Source: Halichondria panicea (Eukaryota; Porifera; Demospongiae; Suberitida; Halichondriidae). Taken from it: 64,000 nucleotides of DNA. The notes under the pieces are model-generated. The model made no database searches, had not been told where the DNA came from, and worked only from the letters and a program-made list of their open reading frames with translations. Positions 21,601 to 33,855 of this stretch are shown here, one piece after another; positions within the stretch are counted from its first letter, which is position 1; every line of letters begins with the position of its first letter. The position numbers were made by a program, and so were the translations under genes. The DNA lies in contig NC_087382.1 in NCBI RefSeq assembly GCF_963675165.1, positions 1,674,001 to 1,738,000 of the forward strand, in the 5' to 3' direction.

Positions 21601-24319
21601 GAGGCTATGGCAATTCACTAATGTACTTTTATAAGAAGAGGTCTTCAATGTTACAAAATCAGAAATGAGTCTCCAAGCTTCTCCAAGCAAGTTTGTGAAG
21701 AACTAAGGGGTGGATTAGTGCTAACAGAATAGTTACCTATAGGCTAGCTAATGACTCTATATACCGTTGAGGTCTGTAGCCTCTGCTTTAGCCATGACAG
21801 ACAGATAGAGTGTGATTTTCTATTTAAAACACACCTGACATAATTATTTCTAGGGAGTTGAATTGACGTAAGGAATTGCCGTAGCCTCGAGCCTATACTA
21901 TGTGTGTACCTCAGGGCCACCGTACTATAGGCAGCATGTTCGTGATCATGCATGTACGTACAATTATGGACATTGCCGGCATTTAAAACCCTTATTATGT
22001 TTTGCCTATAAGATATGTTATTAATTTGTGTACAAACTGGGCTACATACATTTTCTTGCATGTTGTACACTATTACTGGCATTTTCATAGACTATAATTA
22101 TAGTGATACATTGTACAGTATATACTAGCCTCGTTCTCAGGCTGAGGTGTCTCTAAAATAACGCTAGGTCGCCATGCAACTAGGCCTGGTGAAGATTGCA
22201 TATGGGCAAGGGCGTATACAGAGAAGAGGGCATGCAACTCACTCTATTCTCAGAATCATCTGACTTCGTATTGAGCTATTTTTAGAACTGCCCACAAAAA
22301 CGCCCACGCATAACCTTTGACCACACAAGGTAAATCAAAGTCTTTTTTTATATATCTGCAGGTACTAGGTAGCTAGCTAGCTCGATTGCAGCATAGTAAA
22401 ACTAGTTCTCAGCAGCAGTATGGCTCGTACTAGCAGTGTCAAAGGCAAAGGCAAACCATCCAACAGTTGCAACTCCAAGAAGATGAAACCTAGGTACCTG
22501 TCTTCCTGAGTCTCTGGTACTTAACAATGCGCCCAGCACTTAACTTCCCGCTCGAAGGGGTTGTCTTAGACCTGGCTGGACTAGGACTGGTCATGACACT
22601 TCTCTAAAATAATACTGCACTGTTAATGTTAGCTAGCTAGCTAGCTAGCAAAGGCAGCTCTGATGTACACGCCCATAATTATAACTCCGTAAACAACACC
22701 GCCCACTTCTTCACGTCCGTATACTGGAATCTATTTTTAGCATATCCGGTCTCTGATACGAAGTTGGATGAGTACGTACGGTACATAGTGAGTTGCATGC
22801 CCTCTTCTCTGTATACGCCCTTGATATGGGCGTGGTTTCAGATCTAATTATTTCTCCGTAAAAGCTGCCGTAATCACAAAAATAGCTCCGTGTTACAAAA
22901 TATCTCTTGAAGAAAGCTAACCTAGCTAACTAGCTAACTAGGTATTAGATCTAGGTGGTAGCTATCAAGTTGTGTCAAACAAGAGGCCCCCCTCAATGAG
23001 CGTCAGGTCCAAGCTGTCAACTCCAGTGTGAAGGAAGGGACATTTTGTGTGGTTCCCTACTGTGCTACCAGTTGCTGCAGACAATGAACTTGGAAGCCAT
23101 TAGCTCGATCTACCTGGACACATAGCATAGGTGTATTTTGTGTTGCTAGGGTTATAAACTAGTTATGACACGTGCACTCGGGATGCATGGTGTGTATTGC
23201 ACTCAGCCCTCGGGCCAATATCATATTTCTTTGTCATTTCTCTAGCTGTAGTTTCATTATAGACAATATACCAGATACAATCTATCCCAGGCCTAGTTGG
23301 CGACCTAGCATTATTTTAGAGACTATTAACTCGGCCTGGGAACGAGGCTAAGTGTATACATGCAGTTGTAGATGTACTATTATGAACTTACATGTGCTGA
23401 CAATTACATTTCCCTGTGGATTTTAGTGCTTTAAACTGACGTACTAGCCGGTTTATTTACATGTACTGTACTAGCTGGCTTAATACGTATGACTGTTGTG
23501 CTTGTGTTCTCACTCTAGGATGTGGTTGGAAATGTAGAGCAGTGAATGTCTGTATTGTTCAATGTACATTCATATTGTGTTGTCACTGTCTCCACTCTTG
23601 CAGGTTGGGGACACTCCACTCATGCAGGCAGCCCTCTGGGGACACGAAGATACTGTGAAAGAGCTTCTCTCATCAGGGGCTTCCCCTCTCTCCACTGATA
23701 AAGTGAGCACATGTACTTTATAGAGTATTCATATATAGTTGCGTAGTTATACTTAACAAACAGCTTTACATGTACTGTACACCTATACCTCTTACAGTAG
23801 TTATATTGACTGAACAGAGCTGTCATTTGTACCTGAACAGATATACCCGACCTCTTAATATGCAATTACCGTTGCCAGTATTGCTCTGTCAGCAAAGTAC
23901 ATGTCATACGCATTAGACCACTTTACCTCTTACAATGTACGTCTCATCCCTTCATATGATCATCATCACAGGATGGAGATACTGCTCTGATGGTGGCCAA
24001 GGGATCAGGTAACACTTCAATAATCAAATTGCTTGAGGAAGCTGCTGCATCACATGTGAGTCCATACCTCAATAATGCACACACTGCATGATCATGATGG
24101 TGTTTTAGTTTATTGTGCCAAATAATTAAATAGTGCATACATTATTATATGTACATCGAATAAACATTCTTTTTTACGAGTATTTTGCTATTTTGACAAT
24201 TTAAGATCATAAGCTCATACTTTTAAATACTGTCCATTAACTGTATGGAGTGCAAACTACAGTTCCAATATTACACACACCCAAACAAGCATGAATACCA
24301 TTACATGTGCCCCCCCCCC

Positions 24320-24360
<41 letters not shown>

Positions 24361-27300
24361 AGTCACGTCCGCAGTCTGTTCCAGTCCTACCCAAGAACTG
24401 GACTGTCGTTACTGACACAGAAACGTGAGTGAATATTGCACAGTTGAGTCACTAGCTTTATGAATGTGAGTCAACTTTAGGAAGAAGCCAGTCTACCAGA
24501 ACAAGGCAGCAGGGGAAACTCTGTCCACACCACCTGGATGTAAGTGTGTGCTTGTGCTGTATCCAGCACATGGTTCTGTGTTTTACCTCCTGTGTAGATC
24601 CCCTGCACCAAACCTCCGCACACCCTGATGTCACTTTTTACGACGAACCTGAAGAGAAGGAGTTCACCTCCAGTGGTGGCCATGCTGACTTTGACAATGG
24701 AGTTCAAGTGACTGTTCCAGCTAATGCTGTCCCAGCAGGGACCTCTGTGGGCATTAAAGTCCAACCCAGCCTTGCTTCCAATGACGTGTTTGTGATCCCT
24801 GAGGGCATTCAGTCTGCCAGTCCGTCCTACTTGATCTCTGGTGAAGGTCTAAACAGAGAGGTGACCCTGAGCATGGAGCATCATGTACGAGTGTCCACCC
24901 AACAAGAAGCTGATGACCTCCTCTTTCTCCAAGCTGACTCGTCTCCTAAGAGATCTGGATCAAAGAGTATATACCAGTACCAAGAGGTACAAAGAGGAAG
25001 GTCAGAGTTTACTCCTGGAGGGGACACCGGGAGACTGAGGCTGAGCACACGACTGAAGAACTTCTTTAAAATTGGGAGGAGAAAAAGAGGTGAATATTTA
25101 GATTTTAGAATGACTTTTGATTCAACATAATCTTTAATACATGTACAGGCAATACTGACTGTAACCTCTACACTGTCAGAGTCTACCGGTCTTCTCCACA
25201 CACAACTGGGGACAGGCTAGCCATCATTGTAGCCAGTCTCTGTGGGAGCTTATACGCTAAGGTAGGATTGCTCAATTGAAGTGTGCTCATTTTATGTACC
25301 TAAATCTACAGTTTCTAAAGAAACTTGATAACGTGATTATCCCACGAGACTATCCCAATGTGTCGAGAGAAGTGGCTGACAGGACGACTCAAGAATCACT
25401 GACGTTTGTTGATATGTGTGCCACTCTCAACATTCACCCAGTGCAGGGATGGTCTGTGGAACCAGACAAGAAATTGGTAAAACATGAAGTTGGACACGGT
25501 CTTAAAATCACATTCTTTTCATTTCTCAGATCTCACATAGGGAAGTGGATCAGCCTGAGGTGGAGAAGTTCAGACCTGAGGATCTCCACAACTACCCTCC
25601 CAGGATAATCTGCAGGCTCTTCCCTGAGGAGAATGCTCCCAAGAGAACCACCTGTACCATCTCCTTGTCTGGACTACTGCCACAGGTCGAATTTCACGTA
25701 TTATTAAAAGCACCCACACCTAAAGTTGCTGTGGACACTACTAAACTACAGGTATTCACGTTTGTACAGTGTAGCCTCTTGAAATGGTGTAGTGAGTACC
25801 TTTGGCAGACTAAATTTTACTCCTAGATAGATTTGTCCTCTTTGTAGATTCAACTTGCACAGTTGTGTATAAGTTAATTAATGCACACACAGTGTTTGTT
25901 TACAATGTACATTGTAGTTAAGTCTCATTCCAATTTGTTTAGGAGGCCACTGATGAGTTGAGAAGGTCTGCCCTGGCTGTGAATAACACACAACTTAGCT
26001 CTACTGTGAAGAGTGTAGTGTCTCTGATGGAGAGAATGACTGCTGCTCTGAGGTACCACTCAATTGTCTAGTGGAAGTCTGATTATCCTTTTTTTCTTCT
26101 GAAGGTCATCTTCTCTGAGTGAGCTGACAGGCCACACTGACTCCATACGGACAGAGATAGCGTCTGTCCTTGTAGTGACCAGGAGGGTTGTCCAGGAGTG
26201 CACAGTACAGAGCATCAGTGAGAACATGAGAGCCAGTCTCTCTAAGATGGAGACTTTATCTCACCAGCTTTGTCAAGTGACAAAGGTCAAACTCAGATAC
26301 TGTCTAGGTGAGAACGTGTGTTTATGATATCAAGTGTTAGCTCTCATTCTCAATGGTACAGACCAGTCAGAGGAGACAGCTGCTCTTGTTGACCTGGTGG
26401 ATAATGGAGCTAATCTGTTGAGAACTGTAGACTGTCTACTCAGGGACATCCGTACACTCAGTGGAGTCAGTGGTGAGTTTACATTGTCAGAGTCTGTGTA
26501 TCGAGTATCTACCTACCGTATAGCGGGTATAATTATTTCTAAGGTATAAATTTTCGCAGAAATGCCTTTAGAAATTAAGGTTTTCGCGGATTTGATTTTC
26601 GTGGAATAGCAGCCTATTTGCAGCATGCATGCATACGATATTAAATTCGCGGTACATGCTTAATCCATGACAACCACGAACATGTATACCCTCTATACGG
26701 TATTATGTTTTGATTTTAGATCAATGATACTCTGCTGCTCAACAGCAACCCCCCTCCCTCCGTTTCTTTCAGCTTCCATAACATGGCAGTTACAGTAGGA
26801 TACCATGTTTGAATTTTCCAAGAGGGGCAAACCAAATCCAACAGGAGGGTGGCAAAAGCCTCCCTAATTTCCCCTTGAGATTAATATCCACGTACAGTTT
26901 TTTGTCGAAATTTGCTGTTTTTTTTCTCCTCCCAAAACTTATAGCCAATGTATGTAGAGCTACAAAATGCATCTTTTAGTTTTGATGTAGTTAAGTTATG
27001 ACCTCCGGAAAGAAGCTAGCGTAATAGCTAGGTGCCATATTCCTTTCCACTTCCACTGTATTGTACATACTACATGTACTGTACTCAGTGCTCCAGTGTG
27101 TGGGCGTATCATGCTCTAACCATTTCCTCTTTCACACAGATGTATTGTCATTGTATTGAACTGCATGCAATCCATGTACACCATTTCCTTTGCTGACCCT
27201 CACCCTATCCACACTACAGGCCTGGCAGAGAGGATAGACATTGAACACCCTCTACTCAACAACAAGATTGACAGAAAAGAGTTCGCATATTTGGCCGCTT

Positions 27301-27548
27301 ACTTTGACGACGTGATATTGTACTCTCAGGCATTGGAACTCACTCCTCCTGAGCAAGCTGATGTGAGGCGGTTTCTAGTTTTGTATGACACACGAACGGC
27401 CATGATGGAGTGTTTGTCCCTGTGGCAAAAAAGAAAGCCTGCTACTACAACATACATCGCTCTTATTAAAGTACTCCAAAAGACAAGAAGAGATGACATC
27501 GCAAGTAAAGTGTATAAACATTGCCTAGAGAATAGTGAACTTACATAG
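18633..27548 (+). CDS. Ankyrin-ZU5-Death gene, copy B (intact)
   Basis: My exons: 18633-18722, 19226-19324, 20167-20265, 21381-21479, 23604-23702, 23972-24055, 24363-24424, 24481-24539, 24598-25089, 25149-25261, 25312-25476, 25530-25751, 25943-26052, 26105-26307, 26341-26472, 27220-27548. The lengths sum to 819 codons including TAG with all phases compatible. Residues 1-190 form six ankyrin repeats, one per exon. About 250-340 is a ZU5 domain (SSGGHADFDNGVQVTVPANA). About 390-560 resembles a UPA-like module (PPRIICRLFPEENAP). About 580-705 is helical (GSTVKSV-type, LSELTGHTDSIRTEI). About 730-812 is a Death domain (RTAMMECLSLW, TTTYIALIKVLQKTRRDDIA). It probably acts as a cytosolic adaptor that bridges receptors or membranes to death-fold signalling, as UNC5 and PIDD do (family knowledge; role here inferred). 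It is the intact sister of copy A with two more ankyrin exons. The region about 70 bp upstream of the ATG (AAGGAGGGGTCCAAACAAAG) is shared with copy A and with 39427-39470. Confidence 0.85.
19823..20060. mobile_element. MITE of the TACCGTATAGCG family with matched empty sites
   Basis: TACCGTATAGCGCGAAATTT to AAATTTCGCGCTATACGGTA. The paralogous introns at about 10880, 11530 and 21277 read GGAATAC(G/A)TTGC without the element, whereas here the element is flanked by TA on each side. This defines a TA target-site duplication and an element core of CCGTATAGCG...CGCTATACGG. Confidence 0.9.
20612..20765 (+). repeat. Partial copy of dispersed repeat R1
   Basis: AGCTGTGCCTGTTGTCTGGT through CACTGATAACTCGTCAGAAT matches 1949-2090 of the R1 copy at 1384-2335, same orientation, with scattered differences. 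It lies in an intron of copy B. Confidence 0.7.
21511..21935. repeat. Inverted duplication of intron sequence
   Basis: GTACGGTGGCCCTGAGGTAC at 21512 and following bases recur inverted at about 21845-21935. The same sequence is the standard 5' part of the ankyrin introns, so an intron end was copied in reverse into this intron. Confidence 0.65.
22130..23351. repeat. Nested foldback elements
   Basis: Outer arms: TAGCCTCGTTCTCAGGCTGA at 22130 and TCGGCCTGGGAACGAGGCTA at 23351, extending inward about 70 bp. Inner arms: TATGGGCAAGGGCGTATACA at about 22199 and TGTATACGCCCTTGATATGG at about 22835. Inside the inner element a 29-codon ORF begins MARTSSVKGKGKPSN (22422); I give it no function. Located in the intron between ankyrin exons 4 and 5 of copy B. 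Confidence 0.75.
24310..24358. repeat. (C)n(CA)n microsatellite abutting a splice acceptor
   Basis: Copy B counterpart of 12007-12074. The CA tract is shorter and runs straight into CACTCAG, the acceptor of exon 7. Confidence 0.9.
26514..26702. mobile_element. MITE of the TACCGTATAGCG family in the last intron of copy B
   Basis: Orthologous to 14229-14412, with a few substitutions. Confidence 0.8.
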
Positions 27549-27770
27549 CACATGTGTAGCGTATTATTTGTTTTGTGATCGTCCGTGGTGCTAGTTAGTA
27601 GAGTTTGAATGCACGTAATATTTTGTGGTTTTTTGGCGTTGTATTTTTTGGATACTATAATGTGACTATGAATGGTGAGTCACTGGTGGGAGTGTACTGT
27701 CAGGATTGTAAATTATTATTATGCCTTGATTATTTCTGTAACATTGTGTAACTAGCAATAATAGAATTGG

Positions 27771-27933
27771 CGATCTTTACCAAATCACCAAACCAGCAAA
27801 GAAGAGAAGAGACCCTGCATGCTAGTGCAACTTACAGAGCTCTTGTGAAACTACTCCTAAGAATGAGGAAATATGACATTGCTAGTAAAGTGAAGTGTTC
27901 AAACATTGCCAAGAGAATGGTAAACTTACATAG
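27771..27933 (+). pseudogene. Relic of a Death-domain C-terminal half (copy B)
   Basis: It encodes ATYRALVKLLLRMRKYDIAS and then diverges from the copy A relic through an indel (AAGTGAAGTGTTC against AAGTATTG), which shifts the final codons. No acceptor or N-terminal half is visible. Confidence 0.6.
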
Positions 27934-28188
27934 TACATGTGTAGCGTAACATAATCTGTTTTGTGATGGATCCATGCTTGTGAGTAGAATTTGAATGCTC
28001 CTAATTTGTACTAGGGATGCATTTGTGAGTCAGAAGTATGTACGTGATCCTCTACCTGCCTACATTGTACGAGAGCTTAGCTTACAAGCCCCCTCATAAC
28101 AATGACCTCAAGGACTAATAATGCATTTATCATACACATGAATTGTGTCACATGACTATGTGCTACTGTTTCAATGTTACAGTGTTGT

Positions 28189-28324
28189 ACAAATTTCTCG
28201 TTGCTTGCCTGCATTCCTACGTTCGGGTAAGCCACGCCTACGTAAAAATTTCGTAGAGGTCAGCTTGCCCACGAAAATAACGAATATTTTACCCCACGAA
28301 AATTACCCGCTATATTATACGGTA
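28189..28324. mobile_element. 5'-truncated TACCGTATAGCG-family MITE
   Basis: Carries the right end CCCCACGAAAATTACCCGCT ending TATACGGTA. It matches the 3' two thirds of the element at 29456-29669, and the following ~110 bp, including an exon, are duplicated as well. Confidence 0.7.
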
Positions 28325-28376
28325 CATGCACTGAAACGCAGTGATTCTCACAGTCTAATTGTACCTGCTTCCTCAG

Positions 28377-30288
28377 GTTGAGGCTGGCGTTGCACGGAAG
28401 GTTCCGACTGTAGCCAGGACTTTGGTGAACATTGATGTGCGTTATTTTGTACTCACTGTACCAAACACAGTTCTTGTCTCACTATAATCTGAACTAACTT
28501 ATGTCAGCTGGTAGTTTACCGCACTCAGACTCAGTTACTCATTCTGCAAAAGAATAATTATTTATATCTGGAGGCATAAGTGTTCTATGTACTGCAGATA
28601 ATTCACATATCCATTATAATGATGTCTCCAACATTGCCACTACAATGTGGAAGCTGCTTTGGTGTTATGGTAATTGTTCACGTCACTAATCAGTGTATAA
28701 TTATAGGACCATCCGCTAAACGAGTCACTCTTTAAGAACTAGTAGAGCAATACAATCTGACTGACGAGCAACTCAACAGTGAAATAGAGGTTCCTGATAC
28801 TCCTGAATTGGCCTTATTTTTTGATGATGTGGAAATGTATTCAACTGCAATGGGGCTAGCTATTGCTGAACAAGCCGATGTGAACCAATCACGTGGAACT
28901 CAAACAGCCATGATGAAGTGCTTGCAAATCTGGAAACAGCATAATCCTTTTCAATCAACTTACAGAGCTCTACTGGATATCGCATTGAGATTGAGGAAAG
29001 GAGACACAGCTCATCAAATCTGTCAGCAATTGACCCAACGTAAGTACATGTACACATGTTACTACATGTCAGGTGATAACCACCCTCCGCCTAAGCCCTC
29101 TACTAAGTAGCTATTCTCTATACAAGATTGAAATCACAACAGGAAGACATTTGCCACGATCCCTATGATTGTGTGTATATACCATCATGCGTGCTTGTAC
29201 ACCTCCCTCCTAGACTATACCATCCTGCCGTGCTTGTACACCTCCCTCCTAGACTGCACTGTTGAGTACTAGTGTATGAGAACCTCACCAAACTGATATA
29301 CTGATTGTCTCCATATTGTACAGGAGGTGTGAGAGGTGTGGTCACTGGCTCGGACTGTATACAGGTATCCTGCATGTACTGCTTGTATACAGTTTAGCTG
29401 TAAATGGGTAATAATGAGTTGGCAACTTAAGTTCAAGTATTTACATTTTGCTGTATACCGTATAGCGGGTAATTTTCGTGGGGTAAAAAATTCGTTTAAC
29501 TAGAGAAACAGTGATTTGCGTGAGTAAAAATTTCGTTTAGTCTCGTTGCTTGCCTGCATTCCTACGTTCGGGTAAGCCACGCCTATGTAAAAATTTCGTA
29601 GAGGCCAGCTTGCCCACGAAAATAACGAATATTTTACCCCACGAAAATTACCCGCTATATTATACGGTACATGCACTGAAACGCAGTGTCTAATTGTACC
29701 TGCTTCCTCAGGTTGAGGCTGGCGTTGCACGGAAGGTTCCGACTGTAGCCAGGACTTTGGTGAACATTGATGTGCGTTATTTTGTACTTACTTACATTGT
29801 AATTATAGCTTTAAGTTAGCACAATTAACCGTGTATATACACTGCTAAATGTTGCTAGGCTGACCTACATTGTATGCATGTCCATGTTACAGTACTGTAT
29901 GTTGCAATCTCATTTCTTTTTGCTTAATTATCTTCTGTAGGAAGCCACTGAAGTACTGAGGAGAACAGTTGGTGAGATGACCACCTCACAGCTTGGCTCT
30001 ACTGTGGAGACTGTACTGTCACTAATGGAGAAAATGACAACTGCACTTCAGTGAGTTGTCTACTATTTTAATGGTAGCACTGTATTCACAATATCTCCCA
30101 CCTCAGGTCATCTTCTCTGAGTGAGCTGACAGGCCACACTGACTCCATACGGACAAATGTTATGTCCATTCGTCGACTGGCCGGGAAGATTGTCAAGGAG
30201 TGCAACATTGGAGCCAGTCTCTCTAAGATGGAGACTTTATTTCGTCAGCTTGGACAGTTGGCCGAGGATAAACTCGGAGACTGTCAAG
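28377..30288 (+). pseudogene. Third, partial set of helical/Death exons (set C)
   Basis: Exon-like pieces: 28377-28436 and 29712-29771, near-identical 60-nt exons (VEAGVARKVPTVARTLVNID); about 28755-29036, a Death domain (TYRALLDIALRLRKGDTAHQ) with a donor C|GTAAGT; 29323-29364, a short exon (GVRGVVTGSDCIQ); 29941-30050, homologous to the 110-nt exon 13 of copy B (STVETVLSLMEKM); 30107-30288, homologous to exon 14 (SSLSELTGHTDSIRT). The Death exon precedes, rather than follows, the helical exons, so the order is rearranged. The expected next exon is absent: at 31239-31325 the first bases of a Death exon (GGCCTGGCAGAGAG) are joined directly to a Death tail (TGTTCAAACATTGCC), deleting the domain. 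Some exons retain perfect splice sites, so part may still be transcribed, possibly as alternative exons of copy B. Overall I call it a rearranged, non-functional copy. Confidence 0.55.
29456..29669. mobile_element. MITE of the TACCGTATAGCG family (GGG subtype)
   Basis: TACCGTATAGCGGGTAATTT to AAATTACCCGCTATATTATACGGTA-type right end. It is close in sequence to 28189-28324 and 55711-55909. Confidence 0.85.
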
Positions 30289-30363
30289 GTGAGAATACAT
30301 TGTACCAGGGTTTAGGGCAGGGGATTAAACTTCCCCTAAAAACATTTTGTGGAATAATGGCAT

Positions 30364-31049
30364 CAGGGTTTCATACAGGATTTTTAGCTGGGAGGGGGAA
30401 ACGTTTAATTGAGGGGGGTCTGAGGGTTCTCTCCTTGAAAAATTTTTGAGGAATGGTTATCTGAGGTGCAATTTGGGTTTTTGTGTGCTTCAAACCATAC
30501 ATTTTACTATAGCCTATAATAAGATTGTAGATATTTTAATGGAGAAAAGTCGTACATTTTTATTATGACATCATTAATTTTCAGATTTCTAGGGGGGAGG
30601 GATTTTGGCTGGAGATAGGAAATCCCAGGGCCCCCCCCCCCTCTGTATGAAACCCTGCATTGGCATCATCAATTTATTCAACAAAAACCAGTTACAAGTA
30701 GACTCTACTGTATTAAACACTTTGATATGTACACTATTATCTCTGCCCTACTATAATGCATATAATGGACTCAGGGTTTCATCTAGTGGGGGAGGGGTCA
30801 GGGGTCAGGGGTCAGGGGTGAACAATCCCACTAAAATGCTCAGCTTCCTCCTTGTAGAATAATGACATCATCACATTGGTAATGTAGGTACATGTAACCA
30901 CAGTCATAAGGTAGAATCTACGTACTGTCTATGATGTGCAATATGCAACTATGCACTGTGATACATTAGCATGTAATAGGGGTGTGGTCAACAAATGTGG
31001 CCAAACATTATGCCACTCCCCCCAACTTTTGATCCTAGATGAAACCCGG
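30364..31049. repeat. Two adjacent foldbacks with CAGGGTTTCAT termini
   Basis: CAGGGTTTCATACAGG (30364) pairs with TGTATGAAACCCTGC (about 30643-30658). CAGGGTTTCATCTAG (about 30773) pairs with CTAGATGAAACCC (about 31037-31049). A similar inverted pair (TACAGGGTGTCATACAGG / CTGTATGACACCCTG) is at 47446-47635. Interiors are G/C-run rich and carry no gene. Confidence 0.6.
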
Positions 31050-31717
31050 ATGGTGAGTGTAGGCCCCAACAATTCAACAATTGTGCGGTGCGCTCTACCG
31101 CACATCATCACATAAATGTTCATCCTAGATGAAACTCAGTACATGTGTATGTTGTATATGTGTAATATTAACTGTCAGGAGCTTATTTACTCTGGAGCTC
31201 TTTGTTGAACTGCATGCAATCCACGTACACCATTTCCTTTGCTGACCCTCACCCTATCCACACTACAGGCCTGGCAGAGAGTGTTCAAACATTGCCAAGA
31301 ACAATTAATAGTGAACTTACATAGTACATGTGTAGCGTATTATTTGTTTTGTGATGACCTGTATTTTTATCAGTTTGAATGCACGTATAATTATATTGTT
31401 TGGATGATAATTATAATTTGACAATGCATTGTTAGTCACATTGTTATGGTGGTCATGTACTGTCATGCTCCCTCATGATTGTTATGCCTTGATGCGTATG
31501 GTCCATGCAGGGGCACACAGTCATCTGTTTGTGTGTGTGTGTATATTCCAGCTGTAACTGTCCTTCTATTAGTAATGATAGTTACCAAGTTAATAAGGAG
31601 GACCGCACCCTGCTTGCACATGCGCAGATCATATTTCTACCTCGTGTCTTCATGATCACCTTCACCTATACCTGGTCATTTCCGGTAGAGGTGGGGTTTC
31701 CGGTCCAGCACTTTAGC

Positions 31718-32296
31718 CAGGGATTTGAGGAGTTCTTGCTGTAATGTCGAGAGCGGAAGTACATGTCACGTGAACAGTTACGTAATTATGGCTCATTTCA
31801 AACCAATTTTTCTCCAATAAAGCCTTTAGGCCTGTTTATTTTAGGGGAAAATCGACCTATACAGGAGGCTTTGCTCTGCATATAATTATCTGCAAGCCTT
31901 TGCACCACAGCTAAAGCTATCCTTGAGCCCAATCGTGAGCTACTACTATTAGTCTGTCACACAAACTGTGTATCCAGCTGGAGCTAGCCTAAGAGAGATT
32001 TTACTGAGACTAGTGATACACTTTCAACAGCTTACGGGCAGGCGCAGGCTGGGGCAAGTAGTAGCTCACAAAACTAATAGAATCTCAAGGATAGCTCAGC
32101 TGACAACCTGCTGTGGTGCAAAGCCTTTCCAAAGGCTCTTAGCTTTCTGATGTAAGTCGATGTTTTCCCAGTTTAACAAAAATGAATAGGCTCTATTGGA
32201 GAAAAATTGGTTTGGAATGAATCTCTTTACCAAGGTTCACGTGACAGGTACTTCCGCTCTCGACATTACAGTTGCAAGAACACCTCAAATCCCTGT
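31718..32296. repeat. ~580-bp foldback with long terminal inverted repeats
   Basis: CAGGGATTTGAGGAGTTCTT at the left end is mirrored by AGAACACCTCAAATCCCTG at the right. The arms continue through TGTCGAGAGCGGAAGTAC and the inverse ACTTCCGCTCTCGACA, and inward past AACCAATTTTTCTCCAATA. Absent from the equivalent place in copy A. Confidence 0.75.
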
Positions 32297-32462
32297 AACA
32301 CTATCCTTTTGATAGTGTGACTACGTCCTAGGCCTTATACATTTAAAGGTTCTCTCAGGAGGACCGACCACAGCTTATTAAGCAGTATACAAGCATCATA
32401 TCACCTTCTAGGTACGTATAGGGTCTTTGAATAACGTTGTGTAACTAGATAATAGAATTGGC

Positions 32463-32619
32463 TATCTTTACCAAATCACCAAACCAGCAGAGAAGAGACC
32501 CTGCATGCTGGTGCAACTTACAGAGCTCTTGTGAAACTACTCCTAAGAATGAGGAAATATGACATTGCTAGTAAAGTGAAGTGTTCAAACATTGCCAAGA
32601 GAATGGTAAACTTACATAG
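32463..32619 (+). pseudogene. Relic of a Death-domain C-terminal half (third instance)
   Basis: Same sequence as 27771-27933 (YRALVKLLLRMRKYDIAS, then GTGAAGTGTTCAAAC). It marks the point where the 3' part of the duplicated unit resumes after set C; from here to 35165 the sequence parallels 15480-18418. Confidence 0.6.
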
Positions 32620-33084
32620 TACATGTGTAGCGTAACATAATCTGTTTTGTGATGGATCCATGCTTGTGAGTAGAATTTGAATGCTCCTAATTTATACTAG
32701 GGATGCATTTGTGAGTCAGAAGTATGTGATCCTCTACCTGCCTACATTGTACGAGAGCTTAGCTTACAAGCCCCCTCATAACAATGACCTCAAGGACTAA
32801 TAATGCATTTATCATACACATGAATTGTGTCACATGACTATGTGCTACTGTTTCAATGTTACAGTGTTGTACAGTGCGTGAGGTGTGTGCCAAGTTCACC
32901 TCCATGCCATTGTCACTGAGGTGACGAGTACTGTCTCAATACTAGCCCTTTAAAATGTACACATTTACAATCTGACCAGCAGATTTACTTCTGTTGGAAG
33001 GTCACATTTCATTGCTACCATTTGCTCACTGTACATGCAGGCGTATAAGTCGGTTGTCATTTGAATATTGCTTCTCTTAATTAG

Positions 33085-33855
33085 AGTGTGCGAGGAGGAG
33101 GTCAAGGCGAGGATGGGATTGGTGGAGTGTGTCAACCACAACCTAGTGGAGCCCTACCATCATCTACGAGAAACACGGTGACTATGTACTCTAAACCTTC
33201 ATACCTTAGTTACTACACAGCTAACAAGTGTTTAAATCTAGTGCCTGGATAGTCTGTATCAGCAGTTGTATTATATAAAGTGAAACCTCCGAAAATGTGT
33301 GCAGCATTTATTTGTGACGTTTGTTCTCTGTATTGAGCCTGAGGTGGTCCTTTATTCAGTGGTACCTATAATGTAGGAAAGTGATTTTGTAGACTGAAGC
33401 AGTGTCTTTTGTAGCTACACAGAGAGATGTTTAATTGAGTGTCTCTTATTCAGAGGGTCCTTTATCAGAGGTTCCACTGGTGTTCATATTGATGTTGGTA
33501 CTGTGTTTCCTATGTAGGTGAGTATGTTGCACAGATGAAGAGTTCATTCTGCTGCTAATGCCCAATGGACCACAAAGATGAACATCTGAAACTCTCCTGC
33601 CTGTACAATTCATGTTGTGTAGTGCAGGCTGTGTATATCACAGTGTTCTGTAGTGCATAAAGTTTGAGGTGTACGTACGTATGACATCATTGCCATTGTT
33701 TGTCTGGTGTGTTCATGCACTGTATTGGTTTGATTGTGTGTACACTACAACATTCAGTGATTGTCATTCCCCACAGACTCACCATGCAGTGGCTCCTTTG
33801 ACCCTGCATGAGCTAGTGTCTTCACAGCTGAAACTGGAAACGACCCTCAACTGAA
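33085..33855 (+). pseudogene. PA2G4/EBP1-derived relic exons (copy B)
   Basis: Counterpart of 16139-16900. Exon 2 here has two extra bases after CAGATGAAG (frameshift), and its donor has changed from GT to AT (CACAAAGATGAAC). Exon 3 has lesions as well (extra ATGC after CTCACC, extra C before GACCCTC). So this copy has decayed independently of copy A. Confidence 0.7.
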
